64,000 nucleotides of DNA, taken from assembly GCA_900315075.1 (NCBI GenBank), contig OMXV01000022.1:1-64000 (forward strand). Reading direction: 5' to 3'. Below, one piece after another: positions 34,679 to 43,293 of the stretch. The translations under genes and the position numbers were made by a program. The DNA is from an uncultured Prevotellaceae bacterium. Lineage in GTDB: Bacteria > Bacteroidota > Bacteroidia > Bacteroidales > Bacteroidaceae. The notes beneath the pieces were generated by a model, which searched no databases, was not told the origin of the DNA, and saw only the letters and a list, made by a program, of their open reading frames with translations. Numbering within the stretch: the stretch's first letter is position 1; each line of letters starts with the position of its first letter.

Positions 34679-35461
34679 ATGAAAAAGTTATTTATATTAT
34701 TGATATTGCAGTTTCCTTTTCTGGCGGCATTCAGCCAAACAGGAGAGAAGGTATATTGCATATGGGAAATTGCCGAGAAGCCAGAATTTCTCGGCGGAGA
34801 CTCTGCCATGTATGCCTTTCTACATGAGACTATAAGATATCCATTAGATGCTCAAGAGTAAAAAATCAGTGGTACTGTGGTGGTCGCATTTACAATTGAA
34901 AAAGATGGGTCTGTTAACGAGGTGAGAGCGGAAAATATCCCTGTTTATAGTGAAATTGTCGATATAGATGGGGTGGAGACAAAAGTGGAACATGAGGCGA
35001 CCTCCTTGGTTGATGAGGCCATCCGTGGAATCAGTCTTATGCCTAAATGGAAACCGGGTACGATCGGTGAGGAAAAGGAAACAGTACGTGTTCATTTCAC
35101 AATTCCAGTATGTTTCCAATTTTCAGGAACGGAAGATGAGAAAATTTATACCATCGATGATATTGAGGTACAGCCAGAATTCCCTGGTGGTGAATCCGCA
35201 ATGTATGAATGGATGTCGAAAAAATTAGTATATCCTGACCATTATAATGAGATTAGTATTGCTGGAACTGTAGTTGCTCAAGTTGTGATAGAGAAGGATG
35301 GTCTTATCAGCGATATAAAAGTAGTTAAATCTTTAGATCCTCCTTTAGACAAAGAGGTTATCCGTGTGGTCAGCATGATGCCCAAATGGAATCCTGGTAA
35401 ACATGACGGTCAATCTGTACGGGTTGCATATAAAATTCCTGTAAAGTTCCAATTAAAATAA
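34679..35461 (+). pseudogene. TonB C-terminal-like protein with two repeats, split by in-frame TAA
   Basis: The signal peptide (LFILLILQFPFLAAFSQ) leads into EIAEKPEFLGGDSAMYAFL and RYPLDAQE, then a TAA at 34859-34861. The same frame goes on with KISGTVVVAFTIEKDGSVNE, which is the middle of a TonB_C-type domain (P-E-F-P-G-G ... I-x-G-x-V-V-V-x-F-x-I-x-x-D-G). A second copy follows intact (VQPEFPGGESAMYEW, ISIAGTVVAQVVIEKDG). The product would be a 260-residue periplasmic protein with tandem TonB_C domains and no N-terminal membrane anchor beyond the signal peptide. In Bacteroidetes such proteins contact outer-membrane receptors or act as binding domains. The TAA probably replaces a Lys, Glu or Gln codon. 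This is the second gene in a row with a lone in-frame TAA. Confidence 0.8.
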
Positions 35462-35511
35462 GCTCTGAAAAGTGGACAAGAAAACAAGTTGACATGCATT
35501 CTGTGCCGGCA

Positions 35512-35543
35512 TTTACAAATGGAAACATTTATAACTATCTTTG
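35512..35543 (+). promoter_or_regulatory. Promoter of the second paralogue gene
   Basis: TTTA (35512-35515, one mismatch to TTTG), 20 bp, TATCTTTG (35536-35543). It lies 76 bp upstream of the ATG at 35620 and inside the longer frame from 35494, supporting the later start. Confidence 0.55.
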
Positions 35544-35619
35544 TGTCATCAACGGAATATTGGCAGAATTAAGGTTTGCTAAAAGTAACACTATTACACT
35601 ATCTATAATAACTTCACAA

Positions 35620-36489
35620 ATGAACACATTAAGATTATCAAACAATGCCATGAGATTCTTTATGCTTTTCTGGTTGCTTTCATTTCCAGATGTTATGAAA
35701 GCACAGGAATTTTATGAGATTCTGCAGGATGGAAGGGAATGGCATATATTGGAAACCACATATCAGGATTGGCCGAAAGAGTTATACTATACTTGTATCA
35801 TAAATGGCGACACCATTATTAATGGCAAGATTTGGAAAAAGGTGTACAGCCATTTGTCTTATACTGGATTCGATTCAGATATTCTTGGTATAATAAGGAA
35901 AAGGGAACCATGTGCGGCTTTCCGCCTTGAGGACGGGAAACTCTACAGCCTAAGTTACATATTAGGCACAATGCCGGGACTGCGGGACGAAATCATCCAG
36001 ATGGATTTCAACAGTCAGGTCGGAGACACCCTTCATTTGGGTTTCGTCAACCAAATTTCTGCAATAACACCAGTTTTCTCCTTTCTTGTGACGGATGTCA
36101 CAGACGCTGTACTTGATAAGTTCACAGATGACAAGACTCGCCGTTGCTGGAGCCTGAATAGAATTAATAACATCACACCACCTGATAATATCACACCACT
36201 TGACAGTATCAGAGACATTGACATGTATATTGAGGGAATAGGATCCATCTATAGAGGAATTCTGACCAATGTTGAAAGAACGAATAAGCGACGAAATAAG
36301 AGCATACTTGTGGAATGTCTCCAGGATGGGGTAATCATATATCATTCCGACGAGACAGCCGTGCAAGGTAAATATATAATCTCCCCCACCAAAAGAAATG
36401 AAGTTTTTGACCTCACTGGTCGCCGTCTGAACACCCCGCCCACCCGCGGCATCTACATCCAAAATGGACAGAAAATCGTGGTAAGGTAA
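35620..36489 (+). CDS. Secreted paralogue-family protein of unknown function
   Basis: The start at 35620 gives a 289-residue protein with a signal peptide (RFFMLFWLLSFPDVMKAQ). The core EFYEILQDGREWHILE, then YTCIINGDTIINGKIWKKVY, matches the paralogues at 33469 and 43294. The C-terminal tail FDLTGRRLNTPPTRGIYIQN, followed by a short basic end, is the sorting-like or adhesion-like end frequent in Prevotella secreted proteins. There are no catalytic motifs that I recognise. It is probably surface-exposed or secreted. It is followed by the 111-bp repeat and family A repeat described below. Confidence 0.75.
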   Translation: MNTLRLSNNAMRFFMLFWLLSFPDVMKAQEFYEILQDGREWHILETTYQDWPKELYYTCIINGDTIINGKIWKKVYSHLSYTGFDSDILGIIRKREPCAAFRLEDGKLYSLSYILGTMPGLRDEIIQMDFNSQVGDTLHLGFVNQISAITPVFSFLVTDVTDAVLDKFTDDKTRRCWSLNRINNITPPDNITPLDSIRDIDMYIEGIGSIYRGILTNVERTNKRRNKSILVECLQDGVIIYHSDETAVQGKYIISPTKRNEVFDLTGRRLNTPPTRGIYIQNGQKIVVR

Positions 36490-36523
36490 TGGTTTGTTAG
36501 GAGTTAGAAGTTATTAGTTGCAA

Positions 36524-36634
36524 GTTGTTAGATTTCAATCTTCAAAAATCAGTTGTATAGTCCCTTTAACTACTCTTTAACTTCCTTTTAACTACCCTTT
36601 AACTACTTTTCAATATAACTAACATCTTGTCAAC
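36524..36634 (+). repeat. 111-bp intergenic repeat, copy 1
   Basis: This segment runs from GTTGTTAGATTTCAATC to ACATCTTGTCAAC. It recurs at 43073-43183 with the same length and only five mismatches. The middle contains short near-tandem units of the type CTTTAACTAC, but not regular enough for a CRISPR. Confidence 0.8.
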
Positions 36635-36662
36635 CTGTCAACTTGTTTACTCGTCAACTTAA

Positions 36663-36700
36663 ATATGAGGTCGCTTCGCTTGTAGGTTATGAGGTGATAA
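36663..36700 (+). repeat. Intergenic repeat family A, copy 2
   Basis: TATGAGGTCGCTTCGCTTG then TAGGTTATGAGGTGATAAAT, close to the copy at 33061-33102 and to the reverse complement of 44450-44494. Confidence 0.6.
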
Positions 36701-36726
36701 ATGACTACTAAAACTGTTAAACCGAT

Positions 36727-37953
36727 ATGAAAAAAGTAATTGTATTCATTTTGCTGTTATTGGCGACCATACCCCAACAGCTTATGGCTCAGGTGAATCC
36801 GCAGAAAGGATATATCATCACCAACGAGAATGACACCATTTATGGTACCATCGACTACCTGACAGATGCCCGAAACGTACAGGCTTGTCTCTTCCAGAAG
36901 AAAGGTGAGACAGAATACAAGTCGCTGTCGCCATCCGATATAAAAGGGTATCGTCTGGCCGACGACGGCATCTACTATGTCAGCCGACTGTTCACAGGAG
37001 GTGAAAAGCCGAAGTTGCTCTTTGCTGAGTTCCTCCTGCAAGGTGGCGTGAGCCTTTATCGTTATTACTACGATGACTATAATTATTTCGGTTTTGTGGA
37101 TGACAACGGTAAGGAGGTCATCATCCGCAACGACAATCTTAATAACGACCTGAGCACATACAATCAAAAGTTGCAGGAAAGGCGTCAGAAAGTGCAGGAG
37201 TTGAATGCTTTGATGTATCAGGACAAAACGATAGCAAACCGCATGTGGAAGATGAACCTCACAAGCAATGACCTGACGGAACTGGTGAAACAGTATGATG
37301 AACAGTTTTGTACGTATGCGGGCGATTGCATCATCTTCAAGTATGACAAGAAAAAGGCGGCAGCCGTTACGCGCAGGTTTTATGTGGGAGCAGGCATCAA
37401 CTATGCCTTTTACGAAGCCCCGGATGATAATGTCAGACATAGAACAGAGTTTTCGGGGAACAAATACAGTGGAATAGCTCCAACATTTATAGCAGGTGCC
37501 GACTTCATGTTTCCGCGCTTTAGTAGGTATTTCATGGCTCAATTGGAGCTCAGTTATACGCCTCACAATTATAAAGCTTCTGAAGTGATGTTGGAGGGTG
37601 GCAATCCAAAAATGAGCACCAATGAAATTGCCTTACGTTTCGGTGCGAGCTATGCGTTCAGTCACAATCGTCGTTTCATACCCTACATCAAAGGTGGACT
37701 GCATATAGCCTGGAATTCGGCAATCAAGGAAAAGAATGTCGTATTCATGTATGACTACCATGGTGGGGAACCACAAAAGACAACAGGCGATTTGGTCTTC
37801 GACAATGAGTTGAGAGCTGGCATCTACCTCGGGGCGGGAATAGGCATCGGGCACATTCGCATCAACGCTTTATGGAAAAAGGCAAAAAGTAGCTTTAACT
37901 GTCTGAACGAGAAAGGCTGCGGAATCCTGACTATTGCATATCTGTTCAAATAG
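36727..37953 (+). CDS. Outer-membrane beta-barrel protein of unknown function
   Basis: This 408-residue protein has a signal peptide (KKVIVFILLLLATIPQQLMA) and an N-terminal soluble domain of about 200 residues. That domain includes YIITNENDTIYGTIDYLTDA, which resembles the start of PorT/OMP_b-brl-like proteins. A C-terminal barrel follows from about residue 218: RRFYVGAGINYAFYEAP, YFMAQLELSYTPHN, EIALRFGASYAFSHN, YIPYIKGGLHIAW, ending ILTIAYLFK with a terminal aromatic strand. It lies between the secreted paralogues and the DUF3857 pair. The REP-like hairpin at 37951-38010 overlaps its stop codon. Confidence 0.75.
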   Translation: MKKVIVFILLLLATIPQQLMAQVNPQKGYIITNENDTIYGTIDYLTDARNVQACLFQKKGETEYKSLSPSDIKGYRLADDGIYYVSRLFTGGEKPKLLFAEFLLQGGVSLYRYYYDDYNYFGFVDDNGKEVIIRNDNLNNDLSTYNQKLQERRQKVQELNALMYQDKTIANRMWKMNLTSNDLTELVKQYDEQFCTYAGDCIIFKYDKKKAAAVTRRFYVGAGINYAFYEAPDDNVRHRTEFSGNKYSGIAPTFIAGADFMFPRFSRYFMAQLELSYTPHNYKASEVMLEGGNPKMSTNEIALRFGASYAFSHNRRFIPYIKGGLHIAWNSAIKEKNVVFMYDYHGGEPQKTTGDLVFDNELRAGIYLGAGIGIGHIRINALWKKAKSSFNCLNEKGCGILTIAYLFK

Positions 37954-38010
37954 CCCCGACGGGGCATCAGACCACAGGCAGGGGTGGAAACCCCTGCAAA
38001 GTGGTGAGAC
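37951..38010. repeat. REP-like element, copy 1 (two GC-rich hairpins)
   Basis: GCCCC-GAC-GGGGC (37953-37965) followed by GCAGGGG-TGGAAA-CCCCTGC (37978-37997). The same double hairpin occurs at 41905-41963, and pieces of it at 41972-41998 and 43229-43249. Confidence 0.75.
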
Positions 38011-38043
38011 AGTCCCAAACTCCTAATTTATCAACATAGAACT

Positions 38044-40035
38044 ATGGAAACAAAAAAAAGAATGAGTTGGTGGATATTGTTGTTAATGCTTTCCATCTCT
38101 CCATCGTTATTAAAAGCCCAATCGCCCAATACTAAATTTGGGAAGCCTACCGACGAGGAACTTAATATGCGTGTTTATGCCCCTGATGAGTCAGCAGAGG
38201 CAGTGGTACTATATAAGAGTACCCAAGTATGGTATGAATATATTGTCGATGATTTCAAACTTTACACCGAGGTGAAGGTCCGTATCAAGGTGTTGAAGCC
38301 AGAAGGCGTGAAGTATGCCAATGTGGAAGTGCCATACGTAGAGAATGAGAAAGTGAAAAGCATGAAGGAGACCATCACCGGACTGAAGGCATACGCTTAC
38401 AACATGGAAAACGGTAGTATGACCAAGACCAAGATGGAAAACAATGCCGTGGTACGTGAACAGGTGGACAAAACGCACAAGGTGCTTAAATTCACTGTGC
38501 CACAAGTGAAAGAGGGTACGGTCATCGAATACCAATACCGTATAGACAGCGACTATTATTTCTATATTGACACATGGGTGGCTCAGGAGGAGATACCTGT
38601 GGCCTATACATCCTATTCGCTCCGCATACCAGAGTATTTCAATTTTAATCTTGATGAGACGGGTGCGAACAAGCTCGAGAGAAATGTGGAGGAAGAAACT
38701 CTCAGGTTTTCAACAAGGGGCACGTCTGTCTCATGCACGGGTGAAAAGTATGAGTTTGTAGGTCGCAATCTACCTGCAATCAAAGATGAGGGCTACGTCT
38801 ACTGTCCCTTGGACTATTGCAATAAAGTGTCTGCAGAGCTACGAGGACTGGATGTGCCAGGAGAGATGTATCGGGAACTTTCTTCCTCTTGGAAGGAGGT
38901 GGGGCTGAATCTGATGGAAGACGATGACTTTGGGCAACGCATCAAGCGCACCAGTCCCATCAAGGATTTAGTGTCTGCAAGTGGAGCCGCCAAAGAGACC
39001 GATGTGGTGGGAAAAATGGCCGCTATATACACCGAGTTGAAGAAACGGCTGAAATGGAATGGCGACTATAAACTGTTTGGACAGTCTTTCTCCAAGGTTA
39101 TCAAAGATGGGGTGGGGAGCAATGCCGACCTCAATCTCATTCTGCTCAGTGCATACCGTGAGGCTGGACTGGATGCCCGACCAGTAGTCATGAGCAGGCG
39201 TACAAGGGGGCGTTTGCCGCTATCACATCCATCAATCAATAAGCTGAATACCTTCGTAGTAGGAGTGGTGGATGGACAGACGGTGCATTTTATTGATGGC
39301 TCTGTAGAGGATGGATATGTGGATGTGCTCCCCTCATTGCTGCTTACCGAACAGGGCTATTTGCTCTCAGAGGATGGTACGGGCAGTTGGGTTAATCTTC
39401 AGTCTTTGGATGCGTCGAAAGCCAATGTCATCGTAAGAGCCACGTTGGACGAAAAAGGTATGGTGAGTGGTACATACGAGGGTCAGACGAAGGCCAATCT
39501 CTCGGCATCGCTGAAAGAAGATTTCCGTACTGCCGATGACAGTCTGACGTATGTCAACAAAATGGCGGAACGCAATGGCGTGAAACTCTCAGCATACGCG
39601 ATAGACGAACGTCAGGCATTCTCACCTACAACAGTCGAGAGGGCCACGTTCACCAAACAGTGTGAAGCCGATGGCGACCATATCTATTTCGAGCCATTGC
39701 TCTTTCCACCAGTCAAGGAGTCGCCCTTCAAGGATGTCAAGCGTATGTATCCCGTGGAATTCCCATATAAATATTCTATTACGATGGTGATCAATACGAC
39801 ACTGCCCGATGGCTACACGGTGGAAGAACTGCCTGAAACTCTGATGATGAGGACGGAGGACAATGGACTGAGTGTGAGGTTGAACTATATGATGCAAGGA
39901 AATACTTTGTTGGTGCAGTTCCGCTTTAATGTCAACAAGACATTGTTCCTCACCAATGAGTACGACATGCTTCGACAGATTTATGACACCCTTGTGGAGA
40001 AGGGTGGAGAGATTATCGTGCTGAAAAAAAACTGA
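38044..40035 (+). CDS. DUF3857 protein with inactive transglutaminase-like domain
   Basis: The 663-residue protein has a signal peptide ending LLKAQ. The N-terminal DUF3857 region (AVVLYKSTQVWYEYI, KVRIKVLKPEGVKYA) is followed by a transglutaminase-like core around residues 330-400 (KVIKDGVGSNADLNLILLS, AGLDARPVVMSRRTRG). In active members the position before the D-x-x x pattern is Cys (G-x-C-x-D); here it reads G-V-G-S-N-A-D, so the nucleophile seems to be missing. A C-terminal beta-sandwich (FPYKYSITMVINTTLP) completes the protein. It starts 2 bp upstream of a second DUF3857 gene that keeps the Cys. Such pairs are probably periplasmic and co-translated; the function is unknown. Confidence 0.82.
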   Translation: METKKRMSWWILLLMLSISPSLLKAQSPNTKFGKPTDEELNMRVYAPDESAEAVVLYKSTQVWYEYIVDDFKLYTEVKVRIKVLKPEGVKYANVEVPYVENEKVKSMKETITGLKAYAYNMENGSMTKTKMENNAVVREQVDKTHKVLKFTVPQVKEGTVIEYQYRIDSDYYFYIDTWVAQEEIPVAYTSYSLRIPEYFNFNLDETGANKLERNVEEETLRFSTRGTSVSCTGEKYEFVGRNLPAIKDEGYVYCPLDYCNKVSAELRGLDVPGEMYRELSSSWKEVGLNLMEDDDFGQRIKRTSPIKDLVSASGAAKETDVVGKMAAIYTELKKRLKWNGDYKLFGQSFSKVIKDGVGSNADLNLILLSAYREAGLDARPVVMSRRTRGRLPLSHPSINKLNTFVVGVVDGQTVHFIDGSVEDGYVDVLPSLLLTEQGYLLSEDGTGSWVNLQSLDASKANVIVRATLDEKGMVSGTYEGQTKANLSASLKEDFRTADDSLTYVNKMAERNGVKLSAYAIDERQAFSPTTVERATFTKQCEADGDHIYFEPLLFPPVKESPFKDVKRMYPVEFPYKYSITMVINTTLPDGYTVEELPETLMMRTEDNGLSVRLNYMMQGNTLLVQFRFNVNKTLFLTNEYDMLRQIYDTLVEKGGEIIVLKKN

Positions 40036-40036
40036 T

Positions 40037-41902
40037 ATGCCGAAAAGATTACGATACACACTGCCTCTGCTCCTCCTGTGGCTTTGGAGCGTAACCGCTG
40101 TAGCACAGGAGGCCGATGCCGTGGTGACAGCCGAGACGAACGAGGTGCACGTGAATAGCGACATGGCTTACACCTGGACTCAGCACCGAAGTGTGTTGAT
40201 GAAGAATGAGCGTGCTGCACATCATGCCAAGTTTTACATCTATATGCGAGATGGCATGACAATGGAGAGTTTCCAAATGACATTCTCCGATGCCACAGGC
40301 AAAGTGCTGCGTACATTCAAACAGAAGGAACTCATGCGTTCAGAACTGTCACAGGGTTTGGCCGACGATGGCTACATGCTGATGCTTGATGCCACTCCGC
40401 CCGTTTATCCTGTTGTGGCCAGCTTTGACATGAAGGTCAGTTTCAAACGAAACAATATCTCCCTTCCGATTTTCTCGCCTCTTGCCAACTACAATACCCA
40501 GGTGGTCAGCGCATCATACGACATCACCTACCCAGAGGATTTCTCACTGCGATACAAATCGGTGAATACCTCGGCAAAACCCGTCGAATCGGTCAGTGAC
40601 GGACGACGAAGGATGCACTTTCAGATGAATGACATCCAGCCGGTTCAGGATACCGAGTATGGACTTCCTCTCAGTGAACAGTCGCCAAAGGTCTATTTCG
40701 CTCCCGAAACGTTCACCTACTATAAGACAACGGGCAGCCTTGCCACATGGAAAGATTTGGGCGGGTGGATATGCTCACTTTTCCAAGGAAGGGATGCCTT
40801 ACCCGAGGAGGCGAAAGCAAAAGTACGACAATTGGTGGCCAATTGCTCTACCAACCGTGAAAAGGTGGCTGCCATTTACCAGTTGATGGCATCTTCTACT
40901 CGCTATGTGAGCATCCAACTGGGTATTGGGGGATACCAGCCTATGAGTGCCGCAGAAGTGTGGAAACGGGGCTATGGCGATTGCAAGGCGTTGTGCAATT
41001 ATATGATGGCCTTACTTGCCGAGGTGGGGGTCGAGAGCCATTGTGTCTCTATCAGCACACAGGAGAAACACCTGCTGAAGGATTTCCCCAATTTCCAGCA
41101 GCTCAATCACATGATTCTTGAGGTTCCTACTGAGAGCGACACACTGTGGGTGGAGTGTACCAATCCTCAGTTGCCTTTAGGCTATGTGCATAATGACATC
41201 TCCGGTCATGAAGCCTTGGAAATCTCTGAACAGGGTGGAAAAATTGTGCGACTGCCCGAGTATCCTGATTCATGCAACCTCAATGTCACTGAGGTCTCGG
41301 TGTCTCTCGATGCTGACGGAACTGCATCCGTTGATATCACGGAGACATTCCAGTATCATTATTATGGCAGGATGTATTCTCTGAAAACCCTCGATAAAAA
41401 CGACTTGCGAAAACTGATGTACTCGCTATATCTTTTGCCACAAGCAGAGATTAGTTCCACCACAGTCATTGACGAGAGTTCGTTCAGTGGGTTACCTTCG
41501 CTCAAGTATAATTTGAAAGCGGAGAACTGTAAATTGGCAAAAAATACAGCCAATAGGCTATTTGTGCCCATCAATCTCTTGCATAAGAATTTTGCACCTG
41601 CACCTGACAGTCACAGAGCCAACGAACTGTACATCGCACATGGCTCCCGCCAACGTGAACGTATCGTTATCACGTTGCCTCAGGACTACGAAATAGAGAA
41701 GATGCCTGAGTCGGTGAAATTGTCGCTTCCCTTTGCGGAATATACTTCAGAAGCTTCTCTCATCGACGGAAAGTTGGTAATCACCAACGATTATTTGCGT
41801 CATCATGGTGTCTTCCCCGATGCCGTGAAGTCTTTCAATGAATTTGAGCGTAAAATCAGCGACTTGTATGCCAGCAAGATAGTGCTGAAACGAAAGATGT
41901 AG
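40037..41902 (+). CDS. DUF3857 protein with transglutaminase-like domain, Cys retained
   Basis: This 621-residue protein has a signal peptide ending AVAQ, a DUF3857 region (SDMAYTWTQHRSVLMKNERA) and a transglutaminase-like domain near residues 285-380. The catalytic Cys is in RGYGDCKALCNYM, and a His follows in FQQLNHMILEV. The C-terminus is a beta-sandwich (IVITLPQDYEIEKMPES). It begins 1 bp after the stop of the companion DUF3857 gene. One protein of the pair keeps the catalytic residue and the other does not, so they may form an active/regulatory or binding pair that acts on peptides in the periplasm. The REP-like double hairpin follows directly after the stop. Confidence 0.82.
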   Translation: MPKRLRYTLPLLLLWLWSVTAVAQEADAVVTAETNEVHVNSDMAYTWTQHRSVLMKNERAAHHAKFYIYMRDGMTMESFQMTFSDATGKVLRTFKQKELMRSELSQGLADDGYMLMLDATPPVYPVVASFDMKVSFKRNNISLPIFSPLANYNTQVVSASYDITYPEDFSLRYKSVNTSAKPVESVSDGRRRMHFQMNDIQPVQDTEYGLPLSEQSPKVYFAPETFTYYKTTGSLATWKDLGGWICSLFQGRDALPEEAKAKVRQLVANCSTNREKVAAIYQLMASSTRYVSIQLGIGGYQPMSAAEVWKRGYGDCKALCNYMMALLAEVGVESHCVSISTQEKHLLKDFPNFQQLNHMILEVPTESDTLWVECTNPQLPLGYVHNDISGHEALEISEQGGKIVRLPEYPDSCNLNVTEVSVSLDADGTASVDITETFQYHYYGRMYSLKTLDKNDLRKLMYSLYLLPQAEISSTTVIDESSFSGLPSLKYNLKAENCKLAKNTANRLFVPINLLHKNFAPAPDSHRANELYIAHGSRQRERIVITLPQDYEIEKMPESVKLSLPFAEYTSEASLIDGKLVITNDYLRHHGVFPDAVKSFNEFERKISDLYASKIVLKRKM

Positions 41903-41904
41903 GT

Positions 41905-41963
41905 AGTAGCCCTGACGGGGGCGACAGATCACAGGCAGGGGTGAAACCCCTGCAAAGCGGTGA
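41905..41963. repeat. REP-like element, copy 2
   Basis: The same order of two hairpins as at 37951-38010 (AGCCCTGACGGGGGCGACAG, then GGCAGGGGTGAAACCCCTGC). It also directly follows a stop codon. Confidence 0.7.
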
Positions 41964-41971
41964 AAGAAATA

Positions 41972-41998
41972 ATTAGCCCCGACAGGGCGACAGAATAA
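41972..41998. repeat. REP-like element, partial copy 3
   Basis: TTAGCCCCGACAGGGCGACA then GAATAAT: only the first hairpin arm of the element. It ends 22 bp before the paralogue start at 42020. A related stub is found at 43229-43249 before the paralogue at 43294. Confidence 0.6.
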
Positions 41999-42019
41999 TA
42001 TTTGACTTTAGTGATTCTT

Positions 42020-42223
42020 ATGAAAACAATAAGATTTTTGCGCAATTTAGTCTTGATTTCATTTTTTATGATGTCAGGTGCTAATGCCATTGCCCAGCCA
42101 CAACTGTCAGAGTATTACCCCATTGGCACGACATGGGAGGAAGTGCATACTGAAGTCTGTTATCAGCCTGGTGATGCTTTTGACGGAACTTTTATACGCT
42201 ATTCTTTACTGTTGATCAAATAG
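42020..42223 (+). pseudogene. Truncated secreted paralogue
   Basis: The start at 42020 gives a signal peptide (KTIRFLRNLVLISFFMMS, ending AIAQ) and then SEYYPIGTTWEEVHTEVC, typical of the N-terminus of the paralogue family, but the frame stops after 67 residues at a TAG. In another frame the continuation reads FTVDQIETIE before it too ends, which suggests a small frameshift near 42203. The 'GDTI' core and the C-terminal tail are missing, so this is a degenerate or deleted member. A lipoprotein gene follows after 35 bp. Confidence 0.6.
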
Positions 42224-42258
42224 AAACCATAGAATAAAACAATATAAAAATCATAAAA

Positions 42259-42741
42259 ATGAAACGTACACTTTGTTTTTTAGTTTGGGCACTTTTAGCC
42301 ATTTCTTCTTTTTCTCTCGTCTCATGTAACGATGATGACGAAAACGAAAAAAACGAGAAGAATTCGCTTGTAGGCGTATGGGTGTCAGAAGAATCTATAC
42401 CCCAGTATGACGAAGATGAGCAAAAGGTAACGGCTAATGCTATAGTTTATTTCCAATTCAGTGAGGACGGCTCATTCTTGGAGAAAGATGTAATCACAAA
42501 GATACGCGATGGCTATACTTATACAGAAACATCTACTTATGGAAGATGGATGGCCCATGGCAATACTTTGAAGATATCCTACAGTTTTGAGGATATAGAA
42601 GATCCGAGGTTATATCTTGATGAAATCGAATTTACTTATAATATTGTAAATAAAAAACTGATACTGACGGTACAGACTATTAATAATGAAGTCAGGGATG
42701 AACACAAAACTTTTACTTTTGTACGTGGCCAGATGCCATAA
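42259..42741 (+). CDS. Lipocalin-like lipoprotein
   Basis: This 160-residue lipoprotein (lipobox LVSC, then an acidic tether NDDDENEKNEKN) has the pattern of small lipocalin-like domains of Bacteroidetes: LVGVWVSEESIPQ as the first strand, VYFQFSEDGSFLEKD, GRWMAHGNTLKISY, and a final strand KTFTFVRG. Such proteins are usually tethered to the outer membrane; their ligands are unknown. The coding call is firm, the fold likely. Confidence 0.75.
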   Translation: MKRTLCFLVWALLAISSFSLVSCNDDDENEKNEKNSLVGVWVSEESIPQYDEDEQKVTANAIVYFQFSEDGSFLEKDVITKIRDGYTYTETSTYGRWMAHGNTLKISYSFEDIEDPRLYLDEIEFTYNIVNKKLILTVQTINNEVRDEHKTFTFVRGQMP

Positions 42742-42905
42742 GTCCCTATAGGAACTACATAATAAAAAACCGCTTCGCTTAGTATGAAGGACTGTAAATG
42801 CTGACGCGGAAAAAACGCCAAGGCATGGAGAAAAAGGTTCAAAAAGATTGCCATTCCATCACATATCGCATACCTAAAGGCATGCCTGTCGTTGTAACCA
42901 TCGTA

Positions 42906-42925
42906 CCAGCCGTTGAAACGGCTGG
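42906..42925. repeat. REP-type hairpin CCAGCCGT / ACGGCTGG
   Basis: An 8-bp perfect stem with a TGAA loop in a non-coding stretch. It resembles the short palindromes used by RAYT-type proteins, one of which is encoded at 19232-20212. Confidence 0.55.
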
Positions 42926-43072
42926 CTATCCCAATCCGATGTACAGCATCTGCCCATTAATCCCATCTGATAGCAGCAATGGTATTGTCTAAACTCCTAA
43001 ACTCCCAAACTCCTAATTATCAATTTCAAATAACTTGTCAACTCGTCAACTTGTCAACTATAAAATACTTTA

Positions 43073-43183
43073 GTTGTTAGATTTCAATCTTCAAAAATCA
43101 GGGGTATTGTCCCTTTAACTACTCTTTAACTTCCTTGTAACTACCCTTTAACTACTTTTCAATATAACAAACATCTTGTCAAC
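43073..43183 (+). repeat. 111-bp intergenic repeat, copy 2
   Basis: The second copy of the 111-bp segment at 36524-36634, same orientation, five mismatches. It lies 111 bp upstream of a paralogue gene, whereas copy 1 lies 35 bp downstream of one. Confidence 0.8.
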
Positions 43184-43221
43184 TTGTCAACTCCTTACAA
43201 TCTTCAATCTTCAATTTTTAA

Positions 43222-43252
43222 TTTTATAAGACGGGGCGACAGAATAATTTTG
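43222..43252 (+). promoter_or_regulatory. Promoter of the third intact paralogue, built around a REP stub
   Basis: TTTT (43222-43225, one mismatch), 19 bp, TAATTTTG (43245-43252), 42 bp before the ATG at 43294. The REP-derived piece (ACGGGGCGACAGAAT) occupies the spacer between the two elements. Confidence 0.5.
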
Positions 43253-43293
43253 AATGGTAATACGGGGTATGCCCTTGGAAAAATAATAAATCA

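Larger units (their letters stand above)
42742..43293. other. Long intergenic region, repeat-rich
   Basis: 552 bases without a supported gene. It holds a hairpin (42906-42925), the second 111-bp repeat (43073-43183), a REP stub (43229-43249) and the promoter of the next gene. A small frame at 42798-42992 runs across the hairpin and is not called. Short near-repeats of AACTTGTCAAC occur around 43031-43062. Confidence 0.6.

Noticed and set aside
33967-34861. Genome-wide reassignment of TAA as a sense codon
   Set aside because: Many intact genes in the window end at TAA (for example 9599, 16268-17899 and 52818), so the two internal TAA codons are local events.
36560-36615. Short near-tandem units (CTTTAACTAC type) resembling a CRISPR or minisatellite
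   Set aside because: The units are 10-11 bp, irregular, and without unique spacers; they are part of the 111-bp repeat.
36757-37566. Long minus-strand open frame (269 codons) opposite the outer-membrane barrel gene
   Set aside because: The plus-strand gene has a signal peptide and a beta-barrel pattern; the reverse frame is rich in His, Val and Ile without domain structure.
42798-42992. 64-codon frame in the repeat-rich gap
   Set aside because: It runs across a REP-type hairpin and repeats; there is no start context or family likeness.
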